Assembly (NCBI GenBank): GCA_020638395.1
Contig: JACKIP010000003.1
Coordinates: 62,001 to 126,000 of the forward strand
Source: Rhodospirillales bacterium
Lineage (GTDB): Bacteria > Pseudomonadota > Alphaproteobacteria > Micavibrionales > Micavibrionaceae
Reading direction: 5' to 3'
DNA length: 64,000 nucleotides
How positions within the stretch are numbered: position 1 is the first letter of the stretch; each line of letters starts with the position of its first letter. A program made the translations under genes and the position numbers. Below the pieces are notes generated by a model that worked only from the letters and a program-made list of their open reading frames with translations, was not told where the DNA came from and did no database searches. This document shows, piece by piece, positions 16,305-24,614 of the stretch.

Positions 16305-16637
16305 ATGAGCGCACCACTTCCACAAATTGTTTTCCTGGGTGTTGTAAACGGCGTGGTTCCGTCAGCCCAGCAACCGGACGCGCTTGAAGAAGGCCCCGTT
16401 GCCGCGATAGAAATTCGGGAAGGGGGCCAAAAACCTGCCACGTTATTTCTGGATTGTTCTGCTTTGAGAGGAATGGAAGGCAGCCTTGCGAATCCCGTAT
16501 TCGCAGCCGCCGCCTCACCAGAAAATCAGGAGGCTCAGGACCGTCTCAACGATCTACGGAAAGAGCTGGGACTCGCAGCGGCTTCTCTGGAGTGCCCCCT
16601 GCCATCATCCTGGGGGCCAGGTGCCAAGGGTTGGTAA
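16305..16637 (+). CDS. Unknown 110-residue protein
   Basis: I recognise no family. The product is soluble, begins with a hydrophobic strand (QIVFLGVVNGVV), and has an alanine-rich helical middle and a short C-terminal tail rich in proline, glycine and tryptophan. The gene is divergent from ftsA. Coding character is modest: the ribosome-binding site is weak, but the frame is open with normal composition. It could be a lineage-specific gene or part of a decayed region, given the gene remnant that follows. Confidence 0.5.
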   Translation: MSAPLPQIVFLGVVNGVVPSAQQPDALEEGPVAAIEIREGGQKPATLFLDCSALRGMEGSLANPVFAAAASPENQEAQDRLNDLRKELGLAAASLECPLPSSWGPGAKGW

Positions 16638-16742
16638 ATTTATCTCTAAACAGAAAACGTACATGCAGAACCTCTTACAGAAACCTGTCATATGCGAATC
16701 TGGTCAATACATCATCATCTGGACATCAGATTAAATGTTTCC

Positions 16743-17123
16743 TCAGAAAAACCTCTCAACATATTCTGCGTATTTTTGCGTAAAGAAACTTCGTGCCTGT
16801 TTGCTGATTTCTGCGTTGGGAGCCAGACTGTCAAACGCATGAAATCCTCCCTCGAACACTTTAAATTCAACAGACACGCCAGCCTTTTTCAATTGCTCTA
16901 CGTAGACCACCGTTTCATCCAGAAACGGGTCGGCGCTCCCAACATAGGTTATCGTTGGAGGTAAATTTGAAAAATCGTTACAGCGAGCAGGAGCTGCGTA
17001 ACGTTTGCTCGTGCTTTGGGCAAATTGAATGAACCATCGCTTACGAAGCAAATTGCTCATTAGTTTCCCTGGAAAATATATATATCTCAGGCTTTTATCT
17101 ATCTGGTTCTTTTTAATTTTCAT
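16743..17123 (-). pseudogene. C-terminal remnant of an alpha/beta hydrolase (HSL-type)
   Basis: Residues about 50-126 match the C-terminal third of hormone-sensitive-lipase-like esterases: LPPTITYVGSADPFLDE (the aspartate of the catalytic triad), then a helix YVEQLKKAGVSVEF and the histidine in GGFHAFD. The N-terminal two thirds, with HGGG and the nucleophile box GDSAG, are absent, and upstream lies only 28 bases before fliL. The remaining 126 codons cannot make an active enzyme. It is best read as a truncated gene left by a deletion. The start codon given by the open frame is arbitrary. Confidence 0.75.
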
Positions 17124-17151
17124 TTTTTGCCCCTCTTGTCCCTGTTCCCGC

Positions 17152-17766
17152 TTACTGCTCCTGCGTCAGGATTTCATCGTAAAGAACGCTTTGCACCTCG
17201 ACCGGAGCGGCGGCGGCATTAACCCGGTTCAGCAGTTCGGCTTTCAGGCGATACGCTCCGGCAGAACCGCGCAGATCCTGAATTCTCAATTCCCGCAAAT
17301 AAGTCTGGAACTGGTCAATTACACGCGGCATAACGGCCTCGACCTTATGCATATCTTCTTCGGATTTTAACTCCAGTTGAATTCTGAGCTGCAGATAAAC
17401 CGACGTTCCTTCATCAGAATTCAGATTAACGCGCAGATCCGGAACGGCCAGAAAGAACGGACCATCTCCCCCCCCGCCATGTCCTCCGGCTGCCGCTTCC
17501 CCATGGCCGCCCGCTGCTTTTCCCCCGCCGCCATGATCAGCCGCCGCGGCGTCTCCATGATCGCCCTCGGCAGTTTGTTCTTCCCCACCGCCCAGAAGCG
17601 AATCAAGGGCTCCGGTGAAATAGGCTGCGGCCCCTCCGCCAAGAAGCAAAAGAGGTACGACAATCATAATCAAAAGCTTTTTGGAAGACTTTTTCCCGCC
17701 CTCTTCTTCCTGCACCTCGCCGTCGGTTTCCCCAGTTTCTTTTTCTTCTTCCTGATCGTCAGCCAT
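17152..17766 (-). CDS. fliL: Flagellar basal body-associated protein FliL
   Basis: FliL is an inner-membrane protein that surrounds or supports the stator units of the flagellar motor. The protein has an acidic cytoplasmic start, one membrane segment (LLIMIVVPLLLLGGGAAAYF, about 31-50), a flexible linker, and the periplasmic FliL domain from about residue 103 (FFLAVPDLRVNLN ... IRIQDLRGSAGAYRLKAELLNRVN). The linker (about 60-100) is unusually rich in glycine, alanine and histidine. The gene is alone here, divergent from envC with 65 bases between, and not with fliM, which lies 15 kb away. Confidence 0.9.
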   Translation of the reverse strand: MADDQEEEKETGETDGEVQEEEGGKKSSKKLLIMIVVPLLLLGGGAAAYFTGALDSLLGGGEEQTAEGDHGDAAAADHGGGGKAAGGHGEAAAGGHGGGGDGPFFLAVPDLRVNLNSDEGTSVYLQLRIQLELKSEEDMHKVEAVMPRVIDQFQTYLRELRIQDLRGSAGAYRLKAELLNRVNAAAAPVEVQSVLYDEILTQEQ

Positions 17767-17831
17767 GCCTTGAAACCTTTTTGAGTTTTCGAATTTTGTG
17801 ATAATTTACAGACATTAAGTATAGCGAAACA

Positions 17832-19079
17832 ATGATCTGGCGTCTAACCCCCAATTTATTTTTTATCCGAATGCTCCCCGTCTTTGTGGTGTTGCTTGCC
17901 ATCTGCGGGCAGGGGCAGGCATGGGCGGCAGAAGCCCCTCCGCAGCATGAAAAAGCATACAAGGATCTGCAGGAAGACCTGAAAAAAGAAAAAAACAGGT
18001 TATCCAGACTGGAGCAGCAGGAAGCACTGGCAACACAGGAAATCCAGACTCTTCAGGAACGGACCATCCCTCTGGGCACGATGATACAAACGGCAGAATC
18101 TAATCTCACTGACCTGAAAACACGGATTGATGTCAATGAAGCGCAGAAAAATTTTCTGGCAAAAAAACTGAAAGAAAACCAGAGGCAACTTTCGGATGGC
18201 TTGCTGGCAGCCCTGCGGCTGCGGCGTATTCCGTCTGAAACGCTGTTCATACAAACCGCGACACCGCTGGAAACGGCACGGACGGCTCTGTTACTGGAGC
18301 ACAGCATGCCCGGCCTCAAGGCGCATCTGGATAAAGTTTCCCTGACGGCGAATGCTTTGGCAGAGCTACAGCAGGAGCTAACCCGGCAACATGAGGAGCA
18401 GGCACAAATTCTGGCGCGCATGAAACAGGAACAGGACGCTCTGGGGCATCTGATCGCCAATCGGCAGGCCTTGATTAAGGAGACCCACTATAATTACAGA
18501 GAGACAGAGAAAAAAGCAGAAACTCTGGCAAAGGAAGCGGCGGATCTGCAGGAGTTAATGAAAAAGATTCAGCTCCAGAATAAAATGGCAGCCCTGCGCC
18601 CTCGTCCGAAACCGGTACGCCGCGCGGTTTTACAGAAGGAAGAAAAACCGTCCCTTGTCGCATCCGCCAAGGCACCAACATCCCCTCCTCCCTCCGGCCC
18701 CCAGAGCGGCTGGCCGGTCGCCGGACGAATAGAGGCGGCCTATGGCACCCCGGATCAGTTCGGCGCAAAATCCGAAGGTATCCGGATTGCAACCCGCCCC
18801 GGCGCACTTGTGACCAGCCCGATGGATGGACGCATCCGATTCGCCGGGCCGTTTAAAAATTACAAAAAAATTATCATTATTGAGCATCGCAATGATTGGC
18901 ACAGCCTGATCGCGGGGCTGGATAAAATTGACGTTCTGGTCGGGCAATCGGTAAAAGCCGGGGAACCGGTCGGGATAATGTCTTCTCAAATTCCTTCAGA
19001 GGGGCTACTGTTATATTACGAATTACGCTATAAAGGGGAGCCGGTGAATCCCGCCCAAAAAATTAAAAATCTTGGTTAA
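17832..19079 (+). CDS. envC: EnvC-like murein hydrolase activator (degenerate LytM domain)
   Basis: A periplasmic protein with a signal peptide (to about residue 34, ending AWAAEA), a long coiled coil (about 40-255) and a C-terminal M23/LytM domain (about 295-415: GIRIATRPGALVTSPMDGRI ... VGQSVKAGEPVGIM). The metal ligands are lost: the final strand reads LLYYELRYKG where active enzymes have an HxEIR-type histidine pair. Such inactive proteins activate cell-wall amidases at division. It starts a run with ctpA, the deacetylase and rppH on the same strand (gaps of 17, 12 and 45 bases). This order is known from other alphaproteobacteria. Confidence 0.85.
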   Translation: MIWRLTPNLFFIRMLPVFVVLLAICGQGQAWAAEAPPQHEKAYKDLQEDLKKEKNRLSRLEQQEALATQEIQTLQERTIPLGTMIQTAESNLTDLKTRIDVNEAQKNFLAKKLKENQRQLSDGLLAALRLRRIPSETLFIQTATPLETARTALLLEHSMPGLKAHLDKVSLTANALAELQQELTRQHEEQAQILARMKQEQDALGHLIANRQALIKETHYNYRETEKKAETLAKEAADLQELMKKIQLQNKMAALRPRPKPVRRAVLQKEEKPSLVASAKAPTSPPPSGPQSGWPVAGRIEAAYGTPDQFGAKSEGIRIATRPGALVTSPMDGRIRFAGPFKNYKKIIIIEHRNDWHSLIAGLDKIDVLVGQSVKAGEPVGIMSSQIPSEGLLLYYELRYKGEPVNPAQKIKNLG

Positions 19080-19096
19080 CACACGAAAGACTCTGT

Positions 19097-20524
19097 ATGC
19101 AAAAAAATATCCTCCTTATTCTGTTATTTATTAGCATGAATATCCTTCCTTCCTGTGTCACCGCGCAGGAAAAGCGTATGGCGGGAACTCCTCCGGCAGA
19201 AAAGGAACAGGGCAAAAGCGAGGAAGAAGATGTCTATGAATATCTCAACCTGTTTGGGGACGTCTTTGAACGGGTGCGCGCCCAGTATGTTGACGAAGTG
19301 AGCGACAAGGAACTGATTGAAAAAGCGATTAACGGCATGCTGTCCAGCCTTGATCCGCACTCGTCCTACCTCAATGCAGAAGACTTCAAGGAAATGCGGG
19401 AATCGACCAATGGAGAATTTGGCGGGCTGGGAATGGAAGTCACGATGGAAGATGGCTTTGTCAAAGTAGTGTCTCCCATTGATGACACCCCCGCATTTGA
19501 TGCCGGAATCAAAGCCGGGGATATCATTACGCACCTCGACGGGAAAGTTGTTCTGGGATTGTCTTTGCAGGAAGCCGTCGAGATTATGCGGGGAAAACCG
19601 GGAACCGACATCGAGCTGACCATCGCCCGTGAAGGAGAAATCGAGCCTATATATATGTCGATCACCCGTGCGATTATCCGCATTCACCCGGTGAAAGATA
19701 ATATCTTCAAAGATCATGTCGGGTATGTCCGCATTACCACCTTTAACCGCAACACAACAGAGGATGCGGAAAAAGCGATTAAGGACATTCGGAAAAAACT
19801 GGGGCCGCAACTCTCCGGGTTTGTCATTGATCTGCGGAATAATCCCGGAGGTCTTCTGGATCAGGCAATTGGCGTGGCCGATCTGTTCCTTGATAAGGGC
19901 GAAATCGTCTCGACACGCGGCCGCCATAGAATTGATAATAAACGGGATAATGCCTATTCAGGAGATGTTGCAGAAGGTCTGCCGCTTGTCGTGCTGGTCA
20001 ATGGCGGGTCTGCCTCGGCCTCGGAAATTGTCGCCGGCGCACTGCAGGATCACCGCCGCGCGATCATCATGGGCACACAAACCTTCGGGAAAGGCTCGGT
20101 GCAAACGGTTATTCCTCTGAGTGCGACTGCGGCCATGCGTCTGACAACCGCCCGTTACTACACGCCGTCCGGGCGATCTATTCAGGCGAAAGGAATTACC
20201 CCGGATATCGAAGTTGAGGTCGCCAAGGTTGAAAAAATTGACCTGCACCGTACGCGGGAAGCTGATCTGCAAGGCGCTTTGGATAATGGCGACAGTAAAA
20301 AATCCTCTCTGCTTCCCAAAAAAGAAGATCAGGAAACCCTGACGGAAGAAGAGAAAAAAGCCAAAGACAATGAAGAGCTTCTCGGAAAAGACTATCAACT
20401 GAGCCGGGCCGTCGATCTGATCCGCGGATTATCAATGTATAATGGTCAGGTTAATCTGGAGCTGCCTTCTTCCGGGGATGCGGCAAATGATAACCCTGCG
20501 CCTCCTGCCAAAAAAGGAAAGTAA
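19097..20524 (+). CDS. ctpA: S41 C-terminal processing peptidase (CtpA)
   Basis: A periplasmic serine protease that trims or degrades envelope proteins. After a signal sequence with a possible lipobox (ILPSC, about 15-19) come the helical N-domain (YEYLNLFGDVFERV), a PDZ domain (about 105-190, GGLGMEVTMEDGFVKVVSP) and the S41 catalytic core. The serine is in NGGSASASEIVAG and the lysine in TFGKGSVQT. The C-terminal 100 residues are charged and probably disordered. It follows envC by 17 bases. Related systems link such a protease to control of peptidoglycan hydrolases, which suits the neighbours. Confidence 0.93.
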   Translation: MQKNILLILLFISMNILPSCVTAQEKRMAGTPPAEKEQGKSEEEDVYEYLNLFGDVFERVRAQYVDEVSDKELIEKAINGMLSSLDPHSSYLNAEDFKEMRESTNGEFGGLGMEVTMEDGFVKVVSPIDDTPAFDAGIKAGDIITHLDGKVVLGLSLQEAVEIMRGKPGTDIELTIAREGEIEPIYMSITRAIIRIHPVKDNIFKDHVGYVRITTFNRNTTEDAEKAIKDIRKKLGPQLSGFVIDLRNNPGGLLDQAIGVADLFLDKGEIVSTRGRHRIDNKRDNAYSGDVAEGLPLVVLVNGGSASASEIVAGALQDHRRAIIMGTQTFGKGSVQTVIPLSATAAMRLTTARYYTPSGRSIQAKGITPDIEVEVAKVEKIDLHRTREADLQGALDNGDSKKSSLLPKKEDQETLTEEEKKAKDNEELLGKDYQLSRAVDLIRGLSMYNGQVNLELPSSGDAANDNPAPPAKKGK

Positions 20525-20536
20525 CAACATCGGATT

Positions 20537-21802
20537 ATGATACAACTGCTCCGCCCCGTCCTGTCTGCGGCTTTTGTGAAAGCCTTTTCAAAAGGCCTGA
20601 TTCCGTCGGGATTTTTGGTGGGCGGGTTTTGTCTGTGGGCATCTATGGGAGGAAATTCCTATCAGGAGCATTTGAAAGAGCAACAACCGTTTGTCGTCAT
20701 TCCGATTACATACACAAATCCAGAGTCTCATACTGCGCCGGACAGTCAGGAAAAAACGCCTCCTCCACATCATCAGGAGCAGGAGCAGGAGCAGGAGCAG
20801 AATCACGCCACAGCCTCCGCACATCCATCTGATGAAATGCATGAGACACAGACTCATAATGAGCAGCCGCATACACAGACGCACGACACGCCGGCGCATG
20901 ATGCCCCCCCTCATGCACCGTCTCACACGTCCCCGGCTGCTCATGACGGAACGTCCGAACCGCATGCTCAGGACCCGCACGCCCCCACTGCGGCAATTCC
21001 TCATGTTAAATTACATGAAGAGGAACTGGTCGAGCACAGCAAGTATGGCTTGCTCCCGCATCCTCGAGTAACCGACGGCGTAACGCCTTTTGACAGTTAC
21101 AGAAAAAAAGGCGCCTATGCCTCTACCAGCCGGGGAAAAGCGGTCCTCCAGATTTTGCTCGGCCCCGTCGGTCTGTCAGTGGATCTGGCTCAAAAAATTG
21201 CAAAAACCCTCCCGCCCGAAGTTTCGATTCTGCTATCTCCCTATGCGGCGTCTCCGGATGAGATCATGGCGATTTTCAAAGAAAGCGGTCATGAGGTATG
21301 GCTGTACGTGCCGACAGAAACGGCCCCGGTTGCCACATATGATACGGGTCCTTTATCCCTGCGCGCCGATTTTTCCGCCGATAAAAATCTGGAAATGCTG
21401 AAAAAAGTCATGGCAAGCACAACCGGCTATACCGGCCTGTTTCTCATGAATGCCGATCAGACCACGCTCAGCCTGTCCAGCGCCCGCATGCAGGATATTC
21501 TTTCAGATCCGCTGCGGCGCGGGGTGGGACTGGCCTATAGCGCGGCAGAACCTTTACCCGCCCTGACCTCTTTGGGAGGAAGTCCCTCCGTCAACCTCAG
21601 ATGGCTGGAGAGCCGCCGCACCCCCCTGCCCGCTTTGATGAAAGATCTGGATGCTCAGTTATCCCCGGACCATCCGCTCCTGATTCAACTGCGTCCTTAC
21701 CCGGCTGAAATTGAGACGCTGGCGGCATGGCTGAAAACGCTGCAAAGCGGAAATGTCAGCCTTGCCCCGATCTCATTTGATTCGCAAAATCAGGTGAAAT
21801 AG
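20537..21802 (+). CDS. Divergent polysaccharide deacetylase family protein (YibQ-like)
   Basis: Residues about 205-415 match the divergent polysaccharide deacetylase family (VGLSVDLAQKIAKTLPPEVS, then ILLSPYAASPDEIM and GHEVWLYVP). A membrane segment or signal anchor lies at about 20-36. Between them lies a striking low-complexity stretch (about 74-150) with an EQEQEQEQ run and some twenty histidines among alanine, proline, threonine and aspartate. The family is periplasmic and its substrate is not established. The position between ctpA and rppH is the conserved one. The histidine-rich linker could bind metal, which is inference. Confidence 0.85.
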   Translation: MIQLLRPVLSAAFVKAFSKGLIPSGFLVGGFCLWASMGGNSYQEHLKEQQPFVVIPITYTNPESHTAPDSQEKTPPPHHQEQEQEQEQNHATASAHPSDEMHETQTHNEQPHTQTHDTPAHDAPPHAPSHTSPAAHDGTSEPHAQDPHAPTAAIPHVKLHEEELVEHSKYGLLPHPRVTDGVTPFDSYRKKGAYASTSRGKAVLQILLGPVGLSVDLAQKIAKTLPPEVSILLSPYAASPDEIMAIFKESGHEVWLYVPTETAPVATYDTGPLSLRADFSADKNLEMLKKVMASTTGYTGLFLMNADQTTLSLSSARMQDILSDPLRRGVGLAYSAAEPLPALTSLGGSPSVNLRWLESRRTPLPALMKDLDAQLSPDHPLLIQLRPYPAEIETLAAWLKTLQSGNVSLAPISFDSQNQVK

Positions 21803-21847
21803 ACGAAATTCTTGCGTCTTTTTGTGCAACGCCGTATAACCATCGCC

Positions 21848-22402
21848 ATGATAGATTCGAAACATAGCAGCGTCCTCCCCTACCGCCCCTGTGTCGGGCT
21901 TGTTCTTTTTAATAAAGAAGGAAAAGTTTTTGTGGGGGAACGCCTTGATAGCCCGGGAGGGTGGCAGTTGCCACAAGGCGGAATTGAAATGGGCGAGAAT
22001 ATCGAACATGCCGCGCTTCGCGAACTGTCGGAAGAGGTCGGCACCACATCCGCCACCATTCTGGAAATCATGGATCACACGATTCGCTATGACCTTCCGG
22101 AAGGATTGCGCAGCACCCTGTGGGGCGGACAATATCGCGGGCAGGAGCAATACTGGATGGCCCTTCAATTCACAGGAAAAGACTCCGATATTGACCTTGA
22201 AACGCACGAACACCCGGAGTTTTCCCGCTGGAAATGGGTTGCCTTGGAAGAAATTATCGACCTGATTGTTCCGTTTAAACGAGAGGTCTATAAACAAGTG
22301 GCCTGTACATTCAGACCACTTGCCGCCGAGATCAGTTCTCGTTCAAAGGACTCCAGGCCGGATCGGATGCATCTTGCGGAGTTTGTAACTGACGCTCGTT
22401 AA
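21848..22402 (+). CDS. rppH: RNA pyrophosphohydrolase RppH (Nudix)
   Basis: RppH removes pyrophosphate from the 5' end of mRNA and so starts decay. The start at 21848 (MIDSKHSSVLPYRPCVG) gives 184 residues and the typical YRPCVG opening of the family. The complete Nudix box is GGIEMGENIEHAALRELSEE followed by VG, and the WKWV motif lies further on. An in-frame TTG at 21812 would add 12 residues with no family match. The 3' end overlaps the end of convergent tolB by 71 bases, so the last 23 codons and the tolB end share DNA. Confidence 0.93.
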   Translation: MIDSKHSSVLPYRPCVGLVLFNKEGKVFVGERLDSPGGWQLPQGGIEMGENIEHAALRELSEEVGTTSATILEIMDHTIRYDLPEGLRSTLWGGQYRGQEQYWMALQFTGKDSDIDLETHEHPEFSRWKWVALEEIIDLIVPFKREVYKQVACTFRPLAAEISSRSKDSRPDRMHLAEFVTDAR

Positions 22403-23642
22403 ACCCGGTCAGATCAATCGTATACAGCTTTGCACTACGCCCTTTTGCACCAGGTGTCTCCTTGAAATAAATCAGGACGCGACCATTCGGAGACCAGCTT
22501 GGCCCTTCAACGTGATAGGCCCGTGTGATTAACCGCTCGCCAGAGCCATCAGGACGCATCACTCCGATAAAGAATTGTCCCTCATGCATTTTTGTGAACG
22601 CGATCAGATCTCCGCGAGGCGACCAGACCGGATTGCCGTAGCGTCCGTCACCAAACGAAATCCGCTCGACACCGCTGCCATCTACATTCATCACGTATAA
22701 TTCCTGCGATCCGCTGCGATCCGACTCAAACGCCACTTTTTTCCCATCGGGAGAAAAACTGGGGGCCGTATCAATGCCCGGATTGTTTGTCAGGCGGCGC
22801 GGCTGCTTGGAGGCAATATCCATCAGATAAATGTCGCTATTGCCATCCTCGGCATAACTCATAATTACTTTGCGTCCGTCAGGCGAGAAGCGCGGGGCAA
22901 AAGTCATGCCCGGAAAATTCCCCAGAACTTCCTGTTTTCCCGTATTGATATCATACAGATACACCCGCGGGCGGTTGTTATAATAGGACAGATAGGTAAT
23001 CAACTGCTGGCTGGGAGAAAAGCGCGGGGTTAGTACCAGATAGCTGCCATCTGTCAGGTATTTATGATTAAACCCGTCCTGATCCATAATCGCCAGCCGC
23101 TTCACACGCTTGGTGGCACCGCCGCTTTCTGAAACATATACAATCCGGCTGTCAAAATAAGCATCTTCGCCCGTAATTCTTTTGTAAATTTCATCCGAGA
23201 TAATATGGGCAATTCGCCGCCAGTTACTATCATTGGTCGTATAGGCCACCCCCAAAATTTGCCGCTCAGAGAATACATCATACAGCCGGAACTCGACACG
23301 GGTCTGGTTATCCGCGGTGCGGCTGGCTGTCCCGCTGACCAAAGCCTGTGCATTGATCGCCCGCCACTCCGGAAAGCGGGGACCGTTGACATTGATTGAG
23401 CGTAAATCCTGAATGAATGCCTGTGGGTTCAGAGGATCAAACAACCCCGTACGGCGCAAATTCGCGGTCACAACATCGGCGATATCACGCCCCAGCTTCT
23501 GACGCTCCGCATCATCACTGTAAAAAGGAGTAATCGCAATCGGCATCGGTTGCAGGGTCCCCTGCGTAATATCAATGCGCAGCTCGGCACGTGCGGGAAG
23601 CGCGAATAACAGGATCAGCAGGGAAAAAAGAATGTGTTTCAT
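22332..23642 (-). CDS. tolB: Tol-Pal system protein TolB
   Basis: TolB is the periplasmic beta-propeller that connects Pal to TolA during outer-membrane constriction. The start at 23642 (MKHILFSLLILLFALPARA) gives a clean signal peptide and 436 residues, the family length. The N-terminal domain (ITPFYSDDAERQKLGRDIA ... LRRTGLF) is followed by WD40-like propeller repeats with repeated SPDGRKV / SPDGKKVAF phrases. The open frame to 23690 adds 16 residues before the signal peptide and is unlikely to be used. It is 25 bases downstream of the TolA-like gene. tolQ, tolR and pal are not in the window. Confidence 0.95.
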   Translation of the reverse strand: MKHILFSLLILLFALPARAELRIDITQGTLQPMPIAITPFYSDDAERQKLGRDIADVVTANLRRTGLFDPLNPQAFIQDLRSINVNGPRFPEWRAINAQALVSGTASRTADNQTRVEFRLYDVFSERQILGVAYTTNDSNWRRIAHIISDEIYKRITGEDAYFDSRIVYVSESGGATKRVKRLAIMDQDGFNHKYLTDGSYLVLTPRFSPSQQLITYLSYYNNRPRVYLYDINTGKQEVLGNFPGMTFAPRFSPDGRKVIMSYAEDGNSDIYLMDIASKQPRRLTNNPGIDTAPSFSPDGKKVAFESDRSGSQELYVMNVDGSGVERISFGDGRYGNPVWSPRGDLIAFTKMHEGQFFIGVMRPDGSGERLITRAYHVEGPSWSPNGRVLIYFKETPGAKGRSAKLYTIDLTGFNERQLQTPQDASDPAWSPLNEN

Positions 23643-23667
23643 AAGAGCTCTTATTTTTTGTTGGTTA

Positions 23668-24579
23668 CTATAACATATCTTTCGGATCAAAGTTAAGAAT
23701 AAGCGTTTTCCATTCGCTATACTTTGCCGGAGGCAAATTCAAAGGAGAGCAACGCGGGTTGCGGACGGCTCTCATTGCAGCATCCGCCGCAGCACGGAAA
23801 GCCGGGTCGCGGTTATATCTTGCCTGATCGACAATTTTTGCACTCACCACTGTGCGCTCTGTGCTCATGACCAGAGAAATTTCAACCGCAAGATTTTCGG
23901 CATATTTGGCCCCGGCCTGAATATTCCAGCATCCCGCCAGTTGCGCCCGGACCGCGTTCATCTCTCCCAGACTAAGTTGCCCGGCGCTTATGGATTTTGC
24001 AGCCGCAGCGTCAGCTTTGCTGTTCTGTGCCGGTTGAGGCTGATCTTCTGATTTTGCAAGGTTTTTCAGCAGCGCATCAAACGACTTTTTCGGTTTTTCG
24101 TCGTCCTTTTTCTTTACAGCCTGAGGCGGCGGCGTGGGCTTGCGCACCGGCACCGGCATTGGCTTCCGCGTCTGTTTCTCTTCTTCCACCTTGGAATCCG
24201 GAGTTTCAATCGGCGGCGGAGGTGGGGAAGGCATTTGCACAACCTCTTCAACGAATTTATCCACCTCCGGCGCGGGAGGCGCTTCTTCTTCCATCGTGGG
24301 AGCCTGCTTTTTCAAAGGCGGAGGTTCGGGTTTTTCTTGCGCCGGCGCGGCGGCTTCCTTCTCCAGCTTCTCCAAATCCCCGGTGGACAGGACTTCAACC
24401 GTGATCGGCTCATACAGAATTTCCGGATTTTTGACCACATACGGAATGCCGAAAATAATCAGGAACAGAATAATAACATGCCCGATCAAGGACGCAACCA
24501 CAGGCCCGTTCAGCGGCTTGTTCAGGGTCGAATAGCTGCTGCGCATATCAAACGGTGATGTGTAGGGCATGGTTGTCAT
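23668..24579 (-). CDS. tolA: TolA/TonB-type energy transducer
   Basis: The protein has a short cytoplasmic start, one membrane segment (PVVASLIGHVIILFLIIFGIP), a long proline- and lysine-rich periplasmic stretch (PPPPPIETP, PVPVRKPTPPP) and a C-terminal domain (GCWNIQAGAKYAENLAVEIS ... FRAAADAAMRAVRNP). That layout is typical of TolA of alphaproteobacteria. It lies directly upstream of tolB, which supports TolA over TonB. The ATG at 24579 was chosen, but MPYTSPF at 24570 is equally possible, and neither has a strong ribosome-binding site. Upstream is the CorC-like gene and not tolR, so the tol genes are split. Confidence 0.85.
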   Translation of the reverse strand: MTTMPYTSPFDMRSSYSTLNKPLNGPVVASLIGHVIILFLIIFGIPYVVKNPEILYEPITVEVLSTGDLEKLEKEAAAPAQEKPEPPPLKKQAPTMEEEAPPAPEVDKFVEEVVQMPSPPPPPIETPDSKVEEEKQTRKPMPVPVRKPTPPPQAVKKKDDEKPKKSFDALLKNLAKSEDQPQPAQNSKADAAAAKSISAGQLSLGEMNAVRAQLAGCWNIQAGAKYAENLAVEISLVMSTERTVVSAKIVDQARYNRDPAFRAAADAAMRAVRNPRCSPLNLPPAKYSEWKTLILNFDPKDML

Positions 24580-24614
24580 TTTCGCGATGGAGTATAGCAG
24601 GAACGGTGGATTTC

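Noticed and set aside
17152..17766. Reverse-strand frames across fliL
   Set aside because: Apparent frames on the other strand come from its GC-rich alanine/glycine/histidine linker; the FliL frame has clear family motifs.
20588..21004. Reading frames on both other strands inside the deacetylase gene
   Set aside because: They are caused by the repetitive histidine-rich linker and have arginine- and methionine-rich low-complexity products.
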